64,000 nt of DNA from Chitinophaga varians (GTDB lineage Bacteria > Bacteroidota > Bacteroidia > Chitinophagales > Chitinophagaceae): the NCBI RefSeq assembly GCF_012641275.1, contig NZ_JABAIA010000001.1, positions 1,488,001 through 1,552,000 on the forward strand. Reading direction: 5' to 3'. Of the stretch, positions 53,510 to 62,415 are shown in pieces. The position numbers were made by a program, and so were the translations under genes. A model generated the notes under the pieces. The model saw only the letters and a program-made list of their open reading frames with translations. It made no database searches and had not been told where the DNA came from. Position 1 is the stretch's first letter. Every line of letters starts with the position of its first letter.

Positions 53510-54631
53510 TTATGCTACCACCCCAGCCGGTTGCTGATAGCGGGCATAGTCCGTATAGCCTTTGGCGGTACCTCCGAAGAAAGTGGACGGGTCCGGCGTA
53601 TTCAGCGGCAGGTCATGTTGCAAACGGTACGGCAGGTCAGGGTTGGCAATAAAGGGACGGCCAAACCCGATCAGGTCCGCCCAGCCCTGCTGTAACGCTT
53701 CTTCTGCCCTTGATTTGTTGTATTTACCAGAATAGATCAGGGTGCCTTTAAATGCCTGGCGGTAAGCATTTTTGAATGCAGGAGACATTACCGGAGCGTC
53801 TTCCCAGTCGGCTTCCGCAATGTGGATATACGCGATCCCGATTTCATTCAGCAGTCTGGCTGCGGCGATATATGTTTCTTCCGGGTGATCGTCTTTTGCG
53901 CCCATGAGCGTTGTCAGCGGCGCCTGGCGTACGCCCACCCTGTCTTTCCCGATGGCGGCGACAACAGCTGTAGTCACTTCTTTCAGGAAACGCAGGCGGT
54001 TTTCAAGACTACCGCCATATATGTCTGTACGTTGGTTGGTCTGTGAGTCAATAAACTGCTCTATCAGGTAACCATTGGCGCCGTGCAACTCTACGCCATC
54101 AAACCCCGCAGCGATGGCATTTTTTGCGGCCTCGGCGTAGTCGTTAATGATAGCCTCAATTTCCGGGATGGTCAGTTCCCGGGGCATAGAGTGCTGCTCC
54201 TTGCGGATACCGCCACCAGTGGGGCCTCCGCCTGTTGCGTCTATCACCACGCTTACCCCTTCCGCCAGGATGGCTGACGGTGCCACCGGCGCTGCGCCGC
54301 CGGGCTGTAAGGACACATGTGATACACGGCCCACATGCCACAACTGGGCAAATATCTTACCCCCTTCCTCGTGTACTGCCGTGGTTACTTTCCGCCACCC
54401 TGCTACCTGTGCAGCGCTATAAATGCCCGGTGTCCAGGCATATCCCTGTCCCTGCCGGCTGATTTGTGTGCCTTCTGTGATGATCAGTCCCGCAGTGGCA
54501 CGCTGACGGTAATATTCGGCCATATCATCGGTGGCCACATCGCCCGCGCCGGCCCTGGAGCGGGTCATGGGCGGCATCACGATCCTGTTGTTCAGTACAA
54601 TATTTCCTACGGTATGTTTATTAAAAAGCAT
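53510..54631 (-). CDS. Old Yellow Enzyme-family FMN alkene reductase
   Basis: About 373 residues from ATG 54631 (MLFNKHTVGN); longer readings from 54688 or 54655 add a non-family leader. FMN-dependent (beta/alpha)8 barrel: NRIVMPPMTRSRA, QLWHVGRVSH, the active-site pair His/Asn in ELHGANGYLIEQF, SLENRLRFLKEV and GFGRPFIANPDL. NemA/YqjM-type enzymes reduce activated C=C bonds and nitro compounds with NADPH. It diverges from a LysR regulator that probably controls it. Confidence 0.95.
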   Translation of the reverse strand: MLFNKHTVGNIVLNNRIVMPPMTRSRAGAGDVATDDMAEYYRQRATAGLIITEGTQISRQGQGYAWTPGIYSAAQVAGWRKVTTAVHEEGGKIFAQLWHVGRVSHVSLQPGGAAPVAPSAILAEGVSVVIDATGGGPTGGGIRKEQHSMPRELTIPEIEAIINDYAEAAKNAIAAGFDGVELHGANGYLIEQFIDSQTNQRTDIYGGSLENRLRFLKEVTTAVVAAIGKDRVGVRQAPLTTLMGAKDDHPEETYIAAARLLNEIGIAYIHIAEADWEDAPVMSPAFKNAYRQAFKGTLIYSGKYNKSRAEEALQQGWADLIGFGRPFIANPDLPYRLQHDLPLNTPDPSTFFGGTAKGYTDYARYQQPAGVVA

Positions 54632-54689
54632 TGTCTTCAGTTTTAAGTTTTTCATTCGACAACACAAATTTCCCTCGAAATAAATCATT

Positions 54690-54719
54690 ATACAAATAAG
54701 TTAAGTTGTACTTTTGTAT
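54690..54719. promoter_or_regulatory. LysR operator candidate and -7 box
   Basis: Inverted arms ATACAAA (54690-54696) and TTTGTAT (54713-54719) overlap an exact -7 box TACTTTTG (54709-54716) of the lysR gene. A LysR dimer site here could repress its own gene and act on the divergent OYE gene. Confidence 0.55.
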
Positions 54720-54736
54720 CAGAAAAATGATAGGTT

Positions 54737-55672
54737 ATGAATCTGAACATGGAATGGTTGCGTACCTTCAAAACCATTTATGAAAAGGGTACCCTTACTG
54801 CGGCAGCGCAGGCGTTATATATCTCCCAGCCGGGCGTGAGCCTACATCTCAACTCACTGGAGGTGGCCACCGGTTATAAACTGTTTGACCGTTCCGCGAA
54901 GAAAATGGTGCCTACGGAAAGGGCCAAAGTGCTCTATAATTTCATCCAGGAACCGATGAGCAGACTGGAAATGGCGGAGCAGGTATTTCACCGCAGCAGC
55001 CGCGAAGGCCGCTCCACCATCAGCATAGGCATGTGCTTTGAAACATTCCAGTTTACACTGGAAAGGTATATCTCCACCCTGCCCTTCAACGTGATAGTGA
55101 AATTCGGCCTGTACCAGGAAATGATACACGACCTCGACAAAGGGGTGCTGGACCTCATTGTGACGCCGGAAAAAGGGGAACAGACCAATCTGGAATTCAA
55201 ACCTTTCTCCCGCGAGAAAATCCTCCTGGTATGTGGCGAGCGTACGAATATCAAACCACTTAAAACACTGCTGAAAGAGATCGATGTAAAAGACGAGAAA
55301 GTAAAAGCGGCAAAAATCGGAGCGCTGGAAAACTGGCTGAAACAACAGGTATGGTACAGTACCGCGGCGGACATGGACCATCTGAAACGGTTCTGGAAAA
55401 TGAACCTCCGGCAGAACATCGACTTCAAGCCTAATTATATCGTGCCCAATATCAGCTCTATTGTGCGTTGCCTGAGCGGCAATGAAGGTTTTGCCATTAT
55501 ACCCGATTTCCTTTGCAGGGACGAGATCAAATCCGGACAAGTGAAAGCCGTATGGGCAGGGGACGTCAAAGTGGAGAACACGCTGTATTTCGGGTCGCGC
55601 AAAAAAACTATCTACAGCAAGGAAATCAAAATGGTGGAAGATATCTTTCGCAAAGAAATGGGCGCGCTGTAA
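54737..55672 (+). CDS. LysR-family transcriptional regulator
   Basis: 311 residues. N-terminal winged HTH (about 1-60; EWLRTFKTIYEKGTLTAAAQALYISQPGVSLHLNSLE) and a periplasmic-binding-like effector domain (about 90-300; STISIGMCFETFQFTLERYIS, EGFAIIPDFLCRDEI). It diverges from the Old Yellow Enzyme gene; LysR regulators next to OYE genes typically respond to electrophiles or quinones. Confidence 0.95.
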   Translation: MNLNMEWLRTFKTIYEKGTLTAAAQALYISQPGVSLHLNSLEVATGYKLFDRSAKKMVPTERAKVLYNFIQEPMSRLEMAEQVFHRSSREGRSTISIGMCFETFQFTLERYISTLPFNVIVKFGLYQEMIHDLDKGVLDLIVTPEKGEQTNLEFKPFSREKILLVCGERTNIKPLKTLLKEIDVKDEKVKAAKIGALENWLKQQVWYSTAADMDHLKRFWKMNLRQNIDFKPNYIVPNISSIVRCLSGNEGFAIIPDFLCRDEIKSGQVKAVWAGDVKVENTLYFGSRKKTIYSKEIKMVEDIFRKEMGAL

Positions 55673-55708
55673 AAAAGCCAGCCGCTAATTGTTTCCAATT
55701 AACGGCTG
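55672..55708 (-). terminator. Terminator between lysR and the second susD
   Basis: Arms CAGCCGCTAATTG / CAATTAACGGCTG (one mismatch) with a TTTC loop; minus-strand T-run at 55672-55677, 27 bp beyond the susD stop. Confidence 0.8.
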
Positions 55709-55734
55709 ACGTGACAGTTATAGTGAAGCAAAAA

Positions 55735-57666
55735 TTACTTTTGTTTAGCCCACCACAGCGGCGTGGTCACCTCTTCTGTACCACCCAGTGCCTGTACGGC
55801 CTGATCATATCCCTTGCCATTGGCATTTCTCATGACAGAAGGATACTTGATACGCTGCGGATAAAACTTAACGTTGCTGGTCATATAGTTACCATTGTTC
55901 AATCCCGGCAGGCCAGGTATTGGTTGCTCAACGTTCGGTGTTTCAAAGAAGGGCAGACCGAGCCTGCGCTGATCGCTCCATGCTTCCAGTGGCAGCCATG
56001 GCATATTAGCGATGTATTTCTGTGTAATAACCTTGGTTAACAGGTCATTCTTCACACTACCGTTTTTATACAGGTTGTTAACCGGATACTTAATGGCAAC
56101 AGTGCCGGGAGCATTGGTATAACCGTTTTTGAAGTTCATGGTGTGCGTAGCCGGAGGTTCAGCAGTATGGTCCCAGCTAACGGAAGTCCCCACATTATTG
56201 AAATCCGTAGAAGCCAGGTAAGCGCCCACAAACTGGGAAACGCCCCAGTATTCAAAGTTCTGCGTGATACCTTTTTCGTAAGCCGCTTTGCCGGACATCG
56301 GTACGTTCCATCCTCTCACCGCCGCTTCAGCGATCAGGAAATGTGTTTCCCACGGAGCAAAGAAGATACGTTTGCTGGTGCTGGTACGGAACTGCTGCGT
56401 CATACGCGGAGCGCCACCAGGCCAGTAATACCAGCGGTTAAGTGTGCCTTTCGCGCCCCAGTCGCCATCTGTCTGCCCATTCCAGGCCATTTTACCGTCC
56501 AGCAGTACCGCGGTGTCTTTATCATTTTTCATCAGGGCACGCGCTGTTCTCTTCCATGCATTTTCATTATAGGAAGGATAACGGGAGAAATTCGGATTGG
56601 AGAAATCACCTGCAGGGATAAACGCTTTGTAAGCGCGCGGATCGATGGTTTGCGGCAAACCATCAAACCAGAAGCCCGCCAGCGGATCACTGGAAGTGGT
56701 CGGGAAGTGGTCTGTCAGCTGTAAGCCCGCCCAGTCGGCAGCCCTGATATATGGCTGATAAACCGGATCAGTGAGCTGGTCAGCGGTTTTCACGCCACCA
56801 AGGCCGTTATAGATATTCTCCAGGGTGGTAGTCATCAGCTGTTCGTCCCACTCACGGCTCATTACACCGGTAAGCGCATCCCATCCTGGTTTTTCCTGTA
56901 CCTGGAAAGTCTGGCTCATGTCGGTGATCAGATTACCGGCAGCCGCATCTTCAAATTCTGCTTTGGCTTTAGCAGCGTCTACTTCAGACAAACGCATGGC
57001 CAGGCGCAGGCGCAGGGAGTTGGCATAACGCTGCCATTTTTTGAAATCATAACCGTAAGCGGGGTCCAGCTTCGCAAGGGCATCGCCAGGTGTCTGAGTG
57101 GTGTTCAGCTTGGTGCTGGCGTCTTTCAGCTCAGACAGGATAAAGTAATACACGTCTTTTACGCTGGCAAAATCCGGATTGGTACCATTGGAGTAGCCCT
57201 GTATAGCAATAGGACCGTAGTTGTCGGACATCTCGCTCAACAAATATGCGCGCCAGATACGCGACACCTGCAACAGGTTCGCCGTATATTCGTTGATGTT
57301 ACCTGTCTTTATCTTTTTTTCACCCAACTCAACGGCAGCATTAATACTGGTCAGCCAGCCGGATATCTGTGTATAATAAGCGCCGGACCAGCCATCGTTG
57401 TTATTGCCGGAAGTAATACCGTCATCCAGTTGCTGGTGAGCGGCAGCTTTCCAGATCAGCACGAATGAACGTTCAGCCACGTCCGGGTCCATCTGGGCGG
57501 CGATAATAGAACTATTGATGAGAAACTCCTCCTGGACCTGGCTTTCGCTGGCCTGTTTGGGATTCTGATTGATATCATCAAATTTGCTACAGGCAGACAG
57601 TAACATGGAAAACGCTGCCAATGCCACGCCTGATTTTATGAATATTTTCTTCATGTCAATTTGCAA
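55735..57666 (-). CDS. SusD/RagB-family lipoprotein (SusD-like_2 type)
   Basis: 643 residues; ATG 57654 (MKKIFIKSG) is the likelier start. Lipobox MLLSACSKFDD with Cys near 26. The SusD-like_2 pattern is seen as FDDINQNPKQASE, SRIWRAYLLSEMSDNYG, KWQRYANSLRLRLAMRLSEVD and WLPLEAWSDQRRLGLPFF. It binds the ligand of the SusC transporter encoded 7 bp upstream. No enzyme lies in the operon, so the substrate is unknown. Confidence 0.94.
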   Translation of the reverse strand: MQIDMKKIFIKSGVALAAFSMLLSACSKFDDINQNPKQASESQVQEEFLINSSIIAAQMDPDVAERSFVLIWKAAAHQQLDDGITSGNNNDGWSGAYYTQISGWLTSINAAVELGEKKIKTGNINEYTANLLQVSRIWRAYLLSEMSDNYGPIAIQGYSNGTNPDFASVKDVYYFILSELKDASTKLNTTQTPGDALAKLDPAYGYDFKKWQRYANSLRLRLAMRLSEVDAAKAKAEFEDAAAGNLITDMSQTFQVQEKPGWDALTGVMSREWDEQLMTTTLENIYNGLGGVKTADQLTDPVYQPYIRAADWAGLQLTDHFPTTSSDPLAGFWFDGLPQTIDPRAYKAFIPAGDFSNPNFSRYPSYNENAWKRTARALMKNDKDTAVLLDGKMAWNGQTDGDWGAKGTLNRWYYWPGGAPRMTQQFRTSTSKRIFFAPWETHFLIAEAAVRGWNVPMSGKAAYEKGITQNFEYWGVSQFVGAYLASTDFNNVGTSVSWDHTAEPPATHTMNFKNGYTNAPGTVAIKYPVNNLYKNGSVKNDLLTKVITQKYIANMPWLPLEAWSDQRRLGLPFFETPNVEQPIPGLPGLNNGNYMTSNVKFYPQRIKYPSVMRNANGKGYDQAVQALGGTEEVTTPLWWAKQK

Positions 57667-57673
57667 TTAATGG

Positions 57674-60600
57674 TTAGAAACTAAGGCTAAGGTTCACCAG
57701 GAATGTGCGGGTGGTTGGAGGCGCACCGTTTTCAAAACCGGTAGCATTGGAACCAATCGCGAATACAGATTCCGGATCGAGGCCACGTGCATGGCTGGAA
57801 ATCATCCATACGTTATTGCAGGACAGGCCTACTTTCACTGCCTGTACCGGCATGCGGCCCAATACGCTCTTAGGCAGGTTGTAATTCAGCTGTACGTTTC
57901 TGAGGCGGATGCTGGTAGCGTCGTAGGTATTTATTTCAGGAGCGCCCAGGTTACCGTTGTTAAGCGCATTCCAGTATTGTTGCTGTGTAACAGATTGGGT
58001 ATTGGGAACATATTTTCCACCACCCTGATCGATAACACCAGGTACTACAATATCGTTTCTCTGACCACCAGGCGCGGTAATAGCGGCTGTACCGGCTTTC
58101 TGCATCATCAGCTGTGTCACCGAGTATATTTCACCACCAATACGGGCGTCTACCAGGAAGCCCAGGGAGAAATTCTTGTAGGAGAATGAGTTGGTAATGC
58201 CCACGAGTGCTTTAGCCGCCTGATTGCCGAGGTATTTATTACCGTCTTCAATTTTTGGCAGGCCGTTGGATTCCAGTATCAATTGTCCATAGTACTGGCT
58301 GCTTTGATCAGTTACACGTCTTAACACTTTGCTGGCATAGATATCGCCATACAGTGAACCGGTTTTCGCAACAATAGACACCGCATCAAAACCACCCAGC
58401 GGATAAATGCTTACGCCTTCCGCTTCACCGATATCAATAATTTTGTTGCGGTTCATGGAGAGGTTACCGGAGATATTCCACATCAATCCTTTAGGATTGG
58501 TCAGGATTCTGGCGTCTGCCATGATTTCAAAACCACTGTTCTGAATGTTACCGGCATTGATTTTACGTTTTCCATAACCACTGGCAGGGTCCATCGGTAA
58601 ATCGATCAGCTGATTGGTGGCATTGGATTTATAGTAGGTAAAATCAAGTCCGAAGCGGCTGTCCACAAAACGGAATTCCGCACCAAACTCATGAGATTTG
58701 ATCAGCTCACTTTTTACGCCCTTATTAAAATAAATCTTATCACGGCTGGCAGTGATGTTACCGTTAGGGTCCTGACCAATCACATAGTTGTTGTACAGTT
58801 GGTAAGGAGACAAGCTGTTACCTACGGCTGCGTAGGAAGCTCTCAGTTTACCATAGCTCAACCAGGACGGCAGGGATTTGATATGTTCTGTAAGCAGGTA
58901 AGACAAGCTCACGGAAGGATAGAAGAAAGAGCGGTTTTCAGGGCTCAGTGTAGATGACCAGTCGTTACGTGCAGTCACGTCCAGGAAGAGGTAACTGTCC
59001 CAGTTCAGGCCTGCCGTTCCATACACGGAGTTGATCCGTTGCTCTGTTGCTGCATCAGTGGTAGCAATAGCTCCTTTGGAGTTTTTGATGGCAAACAGGT
59101 TAGGCACTACCAGTGCGCCGGTGCTATAACCTACGTTAGAGGTTTTCTGTTTCATCAGGTTTCCACCCACGCTGATATTGCCACTCAGTTTACTGATGAG
59201 GTTTTCCTTTTTGGCAGTGATCAGGGTGCTGTAGTTCAGCTCTGTAAAACTCAGTCTGCCTGTGCCATAACCACCATCAACGGCGGCAGGGCTGCCGACG
59301 TAAGTTTTGCTTTCTGTAGTGGTGTTATACATATCAGCACCGGCTTTCACTTCAGCGTCTAACCAGCTGGTGAACTGGTATTTCATGGACCCGTTCATGA
59401 TAAAACGGTTACGGATATCCTGGTTTTGCAGGTATTTGGTGGCCCAGTAAGGGTTCACATCGTTACCAACACTGTACCAGGTCATTTTACCGAATTCATT
59501 CACCGGATTTTTAAACTGGGTGACGTCCATGGAAACAGGCATGCTGTACAGCAACGTAGCATAGTTACGGGAGTTGGTACCGGTTGCCGGTCTGTTTACC
59601 GCGTTAGTATTGGAATACTGCACTTTGAAATCTGTAGACAGGCGGTCTTTTGCACCGTACTTGCTGGAGATTCTGCTGGTGATATTTACGCGGGACAGTT
59701 TAGTGCCCGGGATCATGCTTTTATCGTTCAGGTAGTTCAGGGACGTATATACAGACGTCTTATCAAACTGCTGCTGGAAAGAGATATTCTGGTTGTGGTT
59801 CAGGCCAATGTTATAGAAGTTCTTAACGTTATCAAAATAACGCAGGTTCTCTTTTTTACCAGCCCAGTTGGTCACTTCCTGGCCTTCAATTTTCGGTCCC
59901 CAGCTGGTACCGGCAGTTTCATTAAAGACACCGTTAGTACCTTGTCCGAAAGACTTCTGCATTTCGGGGCGGGTAAAGAAAGTTTCCAGACCCAGTGTGG
60001 AGGAAACAGTAATGCCTACGCCGCTGTTTTTCCGGCCTGTTTTAGTGGTAACGAGGATAACGCCGTCTCCTGCACGGCTGCCATACAATGCAGCAGCGGC
60101 AGGGCCTTTCAATACGGAGATGCTGGCGATGTCGTTGGCGTTCAGGTCAGACAGACCGTTACCCATGTCCAGAGACGGGTTCCAGTAATCATTGGTACCG
60201 TCGGAGCCTACGCCGGTGGAGTTGTCGATAGGTACGCCGTCCACTACGATCAACGGCTGGTTCTTACCATTCAGGGAAGTGTTACCACGCAGGTTGATTT
60301 TGGAAGACGCCGCAGGGCCACCGCTGGCGCGGGTGATCTGCAAACCAGCCACCACGCCTGTCAGCGCATTGGTGATGTTGGTTTCATGTGCTTCCACCAG
60401 GGTATTGGCTTTTACTTCCTGCATGGAATAACCTAGTGATTTTTTCTCACGGCTGATACCCAGCGCGGTTACCACCACTTCGTTCAATCCTTTGGAAGCA
60501 TCCTGCATCACCAGGTCAAGATTACCATTGGCAGGCACTTCCATCCTGGTAAAGCCTACGCTGGTGATCACCAGGGTGGCGTTAGGCGCCACCTGCACGC

Positions 60601-60790
60601 GGAAGGCACCTTTTTCGTTGGAGGTAGCACCGTTGGTAGTACCTTTTTCAACAATCGTTGCATAGATAATAGGGGCGCCGGAGCCGTCCTTCAGGGTACC
60701 GGATACCCATTTTTTCTCCTGCGCATAAGCGCTTTGACAGCAAAGGGCTACCAGACAAGCCAGCAGCGCAAAGCCTAACCACCTTTTCAT
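57674..60790 (-). CDS. SusC/RagA-family TonB-linked outer membrane transporter
   Basis: 1038 residues. Signal peptide (cleavage near AYAQEK), carboxypeptidase-like domain (about 30-105), SusC-type linker EVVVTALGISREKKSLGYS, plug (TNITNALTGVVAGLQITRA, LIVVDGVPIDNS, ISVLKGPAAAALYGSRAGDG) and barrel ending FLVNLSLSF. Pairs with the SusD-like lipoprotein downstream. The ROK repressor gene ends 127 bp upstream of it on the same strand and likely governs the pair. Confidence 0.96.
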   Translation of the reverse strand: MKRWLGFALLACLVALCCQSAYAQEKKWVSGTLKDGSGAPIIYATIVEKGTTNGATSNEKGAFRVQVAPNATLVITSVGFTRMEVPANGNLDLVMQDASKGLNEVVVTALGISREKKSLGYSMQEVKANTLVEAHETNITNALTGVVAGLQITRASGGPAASSKINLRGNTSLNGKNQPLIVVDGVPIDNSTGVGSDGTNDYWNPSLDMGNGLSDLNANDIASISVLKGPAAAALYGSRAGDGVILVTTKTGRKNSGVGITVSSTLGLETFFTRPEMQKSFGQGTNGVFNETAGTSWGPKIEGQEVTNWAGKKENLRYFDNVKNFYNIGLNHNQNISFQQQFDKTSVYTSLNYLNDKSMIPGTKLSRVNITSRISSKYGAKDRLSTDFKVQYSNTNAVNRPATGTNSRNYATLLYSMPVSMDVTQFKNPVNEFGKMTWYSVGNDVNPYWATKYLQNQDIRNRFIMNGSMKYQFTSWLDAEVKAGADMYNTTTESKTYVGSPAAVDGGYGTGRLSFTELNYSTLITAKKENLISKLSGNISVGGNLMKQKTSNVGYSTGALVVPNLFAIKNSKGAIATTDAATEQRINSVYGTAGLNWDSYLFLDVTARNDWSSTLSPENRSFFYPSVSLSYLLTEHIKSLPSWLSYGKLRASYAAVGNSLSPYQLYNNYVIGQDPNGNITASRDKIYFNKGVKSELIKSHEFGAEFRFVDSRFGLDFTYYKSNATNQLIDLPMDPASGYGKRKINAGNIQNSGFEIMADARILTNPKGLMWNISGNLSMNRNKIIDIGEAEGVSIYPLGGFDAVSIVAKTGSLYGDIYASKVLRRVTDQSSQYYGQLILESNGLPKIEDGNKYLGNQAAKALVGITNSFSYKNFSLGFLVDARIGGEIYSVTQLMMQKAGTAAITAPGGQRNDIVVPGVIDQGGGKYVPNTQSVTQQQYWNALNNGNLGAPEINTYDATSIRLRNVQLNYNLPKSVLGRMPVQAVKVGLSCNNVWMISSHARGLDPESVFAIGSNATGFENGAPPTTRTFLVNLSLSF

Positions 60791-60917
60791 TGCGGTAAAT
60801 TTTGATTTTAAATAATAGTTGATGACACGTTACTGTTATAGTTCGAGCTACAGCACACGAAGCCCTGTACAGCCTTGGCGGTGCTGTTTAAGTTTTGATT
60901 GAAGCTTGTTTTTTTGA

Positions 60918-62108
60918 TTATCCTCTTTGTTGGCCTTTATCCAAATTTTCCATAACGAGTGCTGCGGCTCCCAGCCTTTCTGCAGCATACCCAAGGGATG
61001 AAATTTTTATTTCTACATTTTCTGCGATTTTCGGAATACAATGCTCGTTTAATGCGTGTTGTACCGGCGCCAGCCAAAGCTTTCCGGCTTTTGTGCCTCT
61101 CCCGCTCAAAATCACCAGCTTGGGATTAAATAAATGAATCAGTATAGCGATCCCCCTGCCTATGTGATATCCAGCCTCTGATAATAATTCTACTGCGTAC
61201 TTGTCGCCCTTGATAGCGGCGTCCATAATCTGATGGTACGTGGCAATCCTGTTGTCCATAGACAAGCCTTTCATCACCGTGGTCCTTCCTGCCTGAATTC
61301 CGGCAATCGCTTTCTCGGCTATCACGGAAAGGGAGGTCTCCGTTTCGAGGCAACCCATTTTTCCGCAACTGCAGATCTTATTGTTGGTAAACAAAGGAAT
61401 GTGACTGAATTCACCGGCAAATCCGTTTTCCCCACGGAAAAGGCTGCCATTCAACACCATCCCCAGTCCAATGCCCCAACCAATATTGATCACCAGCGCA
61501 TGCTGCCTTTGACGGGCTTCGCCCAGTTTCCACTCCGCCAGCGCTATCAGGCTCGAATCGTTGTCTATAATTACCGGTATGCCGGTCACCATTTCCAGGT
61601 ATTCATTAATGCTCCTGGCAGACGTGTCGAAAAATGAATGATTAATTCCCTTTGTCACGTCCACAAATCCAGGCATGCCTATGCCAATGCCGGCAAATTT
61701 CTCTTTCGGAATACCGGATTGTGCTATTACCCTTTTTAATTCCTGCCCAAGGATGGAGATCCCGTCAGGATGCGCTGATAATGATAATTCCAATACCTGC
61801 TCTTCACCAATCACCTGGTTGCCCATATCCAGAATACAAATACTGGTCATGAACTGGTCCATCGCCACAGATAATATATACAGATAGTCCTGCCGCACAG
61901 AATATACCTGCGGACGACGGCCCCCTGTAGATATCGCATATCCCGACTCCATCACTAACCCCTCCTTCACCAGCTCGTTCAGCGCTTTCGTCGTATGCGG
62001 AAGGCTCCTGCCGGTCAATTGCGTCAGATCGGTACAGGACAACTCCTTGTTGAAGTAAAGGTGTTTCAGTATTGTCTTCTTGAATAATTCCTGGCGGTCA
62101 GACACCAT
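60918..62108 (-). CDS. ROK-family transcriptional repressor
   Basis: 396 residues. N-terminal winged HTH (about 10-65; CTDLTQLTGRSLPHTTKALNELVKEGL) then the ROK domain: GIGIGMPGFVD, IIDNDSSLIALAEWKLG, GFAGEFSHIPLF and the zinc motif CSCGKMGCLE, ending with PKLVILSGRG. The HTH identifies a NagC/XylR-type regulator rather than a kinase. It stands directly upstream of susC/susD, suggesting control by a sugar. A homologue is cut by the left window edge. Confidence 0.94.
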   Translation of the reverse strand: MVSDRQELFKKTILKHLYFNKELSCTDLTQLTGRSLPHTTKALNELVKEGLVMESGYAISTGGRRPQVYSVRQDYLYILSVAMDQFMTSICILDMGNQVIGEEQVLELSLSAHPDGISILGQELKRVIAQSGIPKEKFAGIGIGMPGFVDVTKGINHSFFDTSARSINEYLEMVTGIPVIIDNDSSLIALAEWKLGEARQRQHALVINIGWGIGLGMVLNGSLFRGENGFAGEFSHIPLFTNNKICSCGKMGCLETETSLSVIAEKAIAGIQAGRTTVMKGLSMDNRIATYHQIMDAAIKGDKYAVELLSEAGYHIGRGIAILIHLFNPKLVILSGRGTKAGKLWLAPVQHALNEHCIPKIAENVEIKISSLGYAAERLGAAALVMENLDKGQQRG

Positions 62109-62360
62109 TTTGATTGATAATATTTGGTCTGGTCACAATTTATAACAAGTAAATCAGCAAATCTCTTAATTCCGGTTCAAGATAGCCAAACTTTCTAAAA
62201 TCAACCAAGAACTTTCATGAAAATTTTAATTAGTTCGATATAATTATCAAAAAAATGCGTAAAGTTATTATGAAAATGTTAATTCTGTATCAGAAAAAAG
62301 CAAAAATCAGTGCTTAAAAATCAGCTAAAACGTAAAAGCAGGTAAAACGTTTAAGTTCAC
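62109..62360. other. AT-rich leader of the ROK gene, no gene seen
   Basis: About 250 bp of AT-rich sequence upstream of the ROK start. It shares the short phrase TGTATCAGAAAA (near 62286) with the lysR promoter region near 54716. No ORF or RNA gene is supported. Confidence 0.4.
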
Positions 62361-62406
62361 GTAAGGAAACAAAGGCCCGCCATATGGCAGGCCTCTGTTT
62401 CTTTAC
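62361..62406 (-). terminator. Terminator of the sensor-regulator gene
   Basis: Imperfect long stem GTAA-GAAACA-AGGCC-GCC / GGC-GGCCT-TGTTTC-TTAC just after the stop at 62416; modest T content on the minus strand. Confidence 0.6.
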
Positions 62407-62415
62407 GCTTACAAA

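Noticed and set aside
59426..60436. 336-codon plus-strand ORF antisense to susC
   Set aside because: Shadow of a highly conserved SusC gene; no motif and no promoter.
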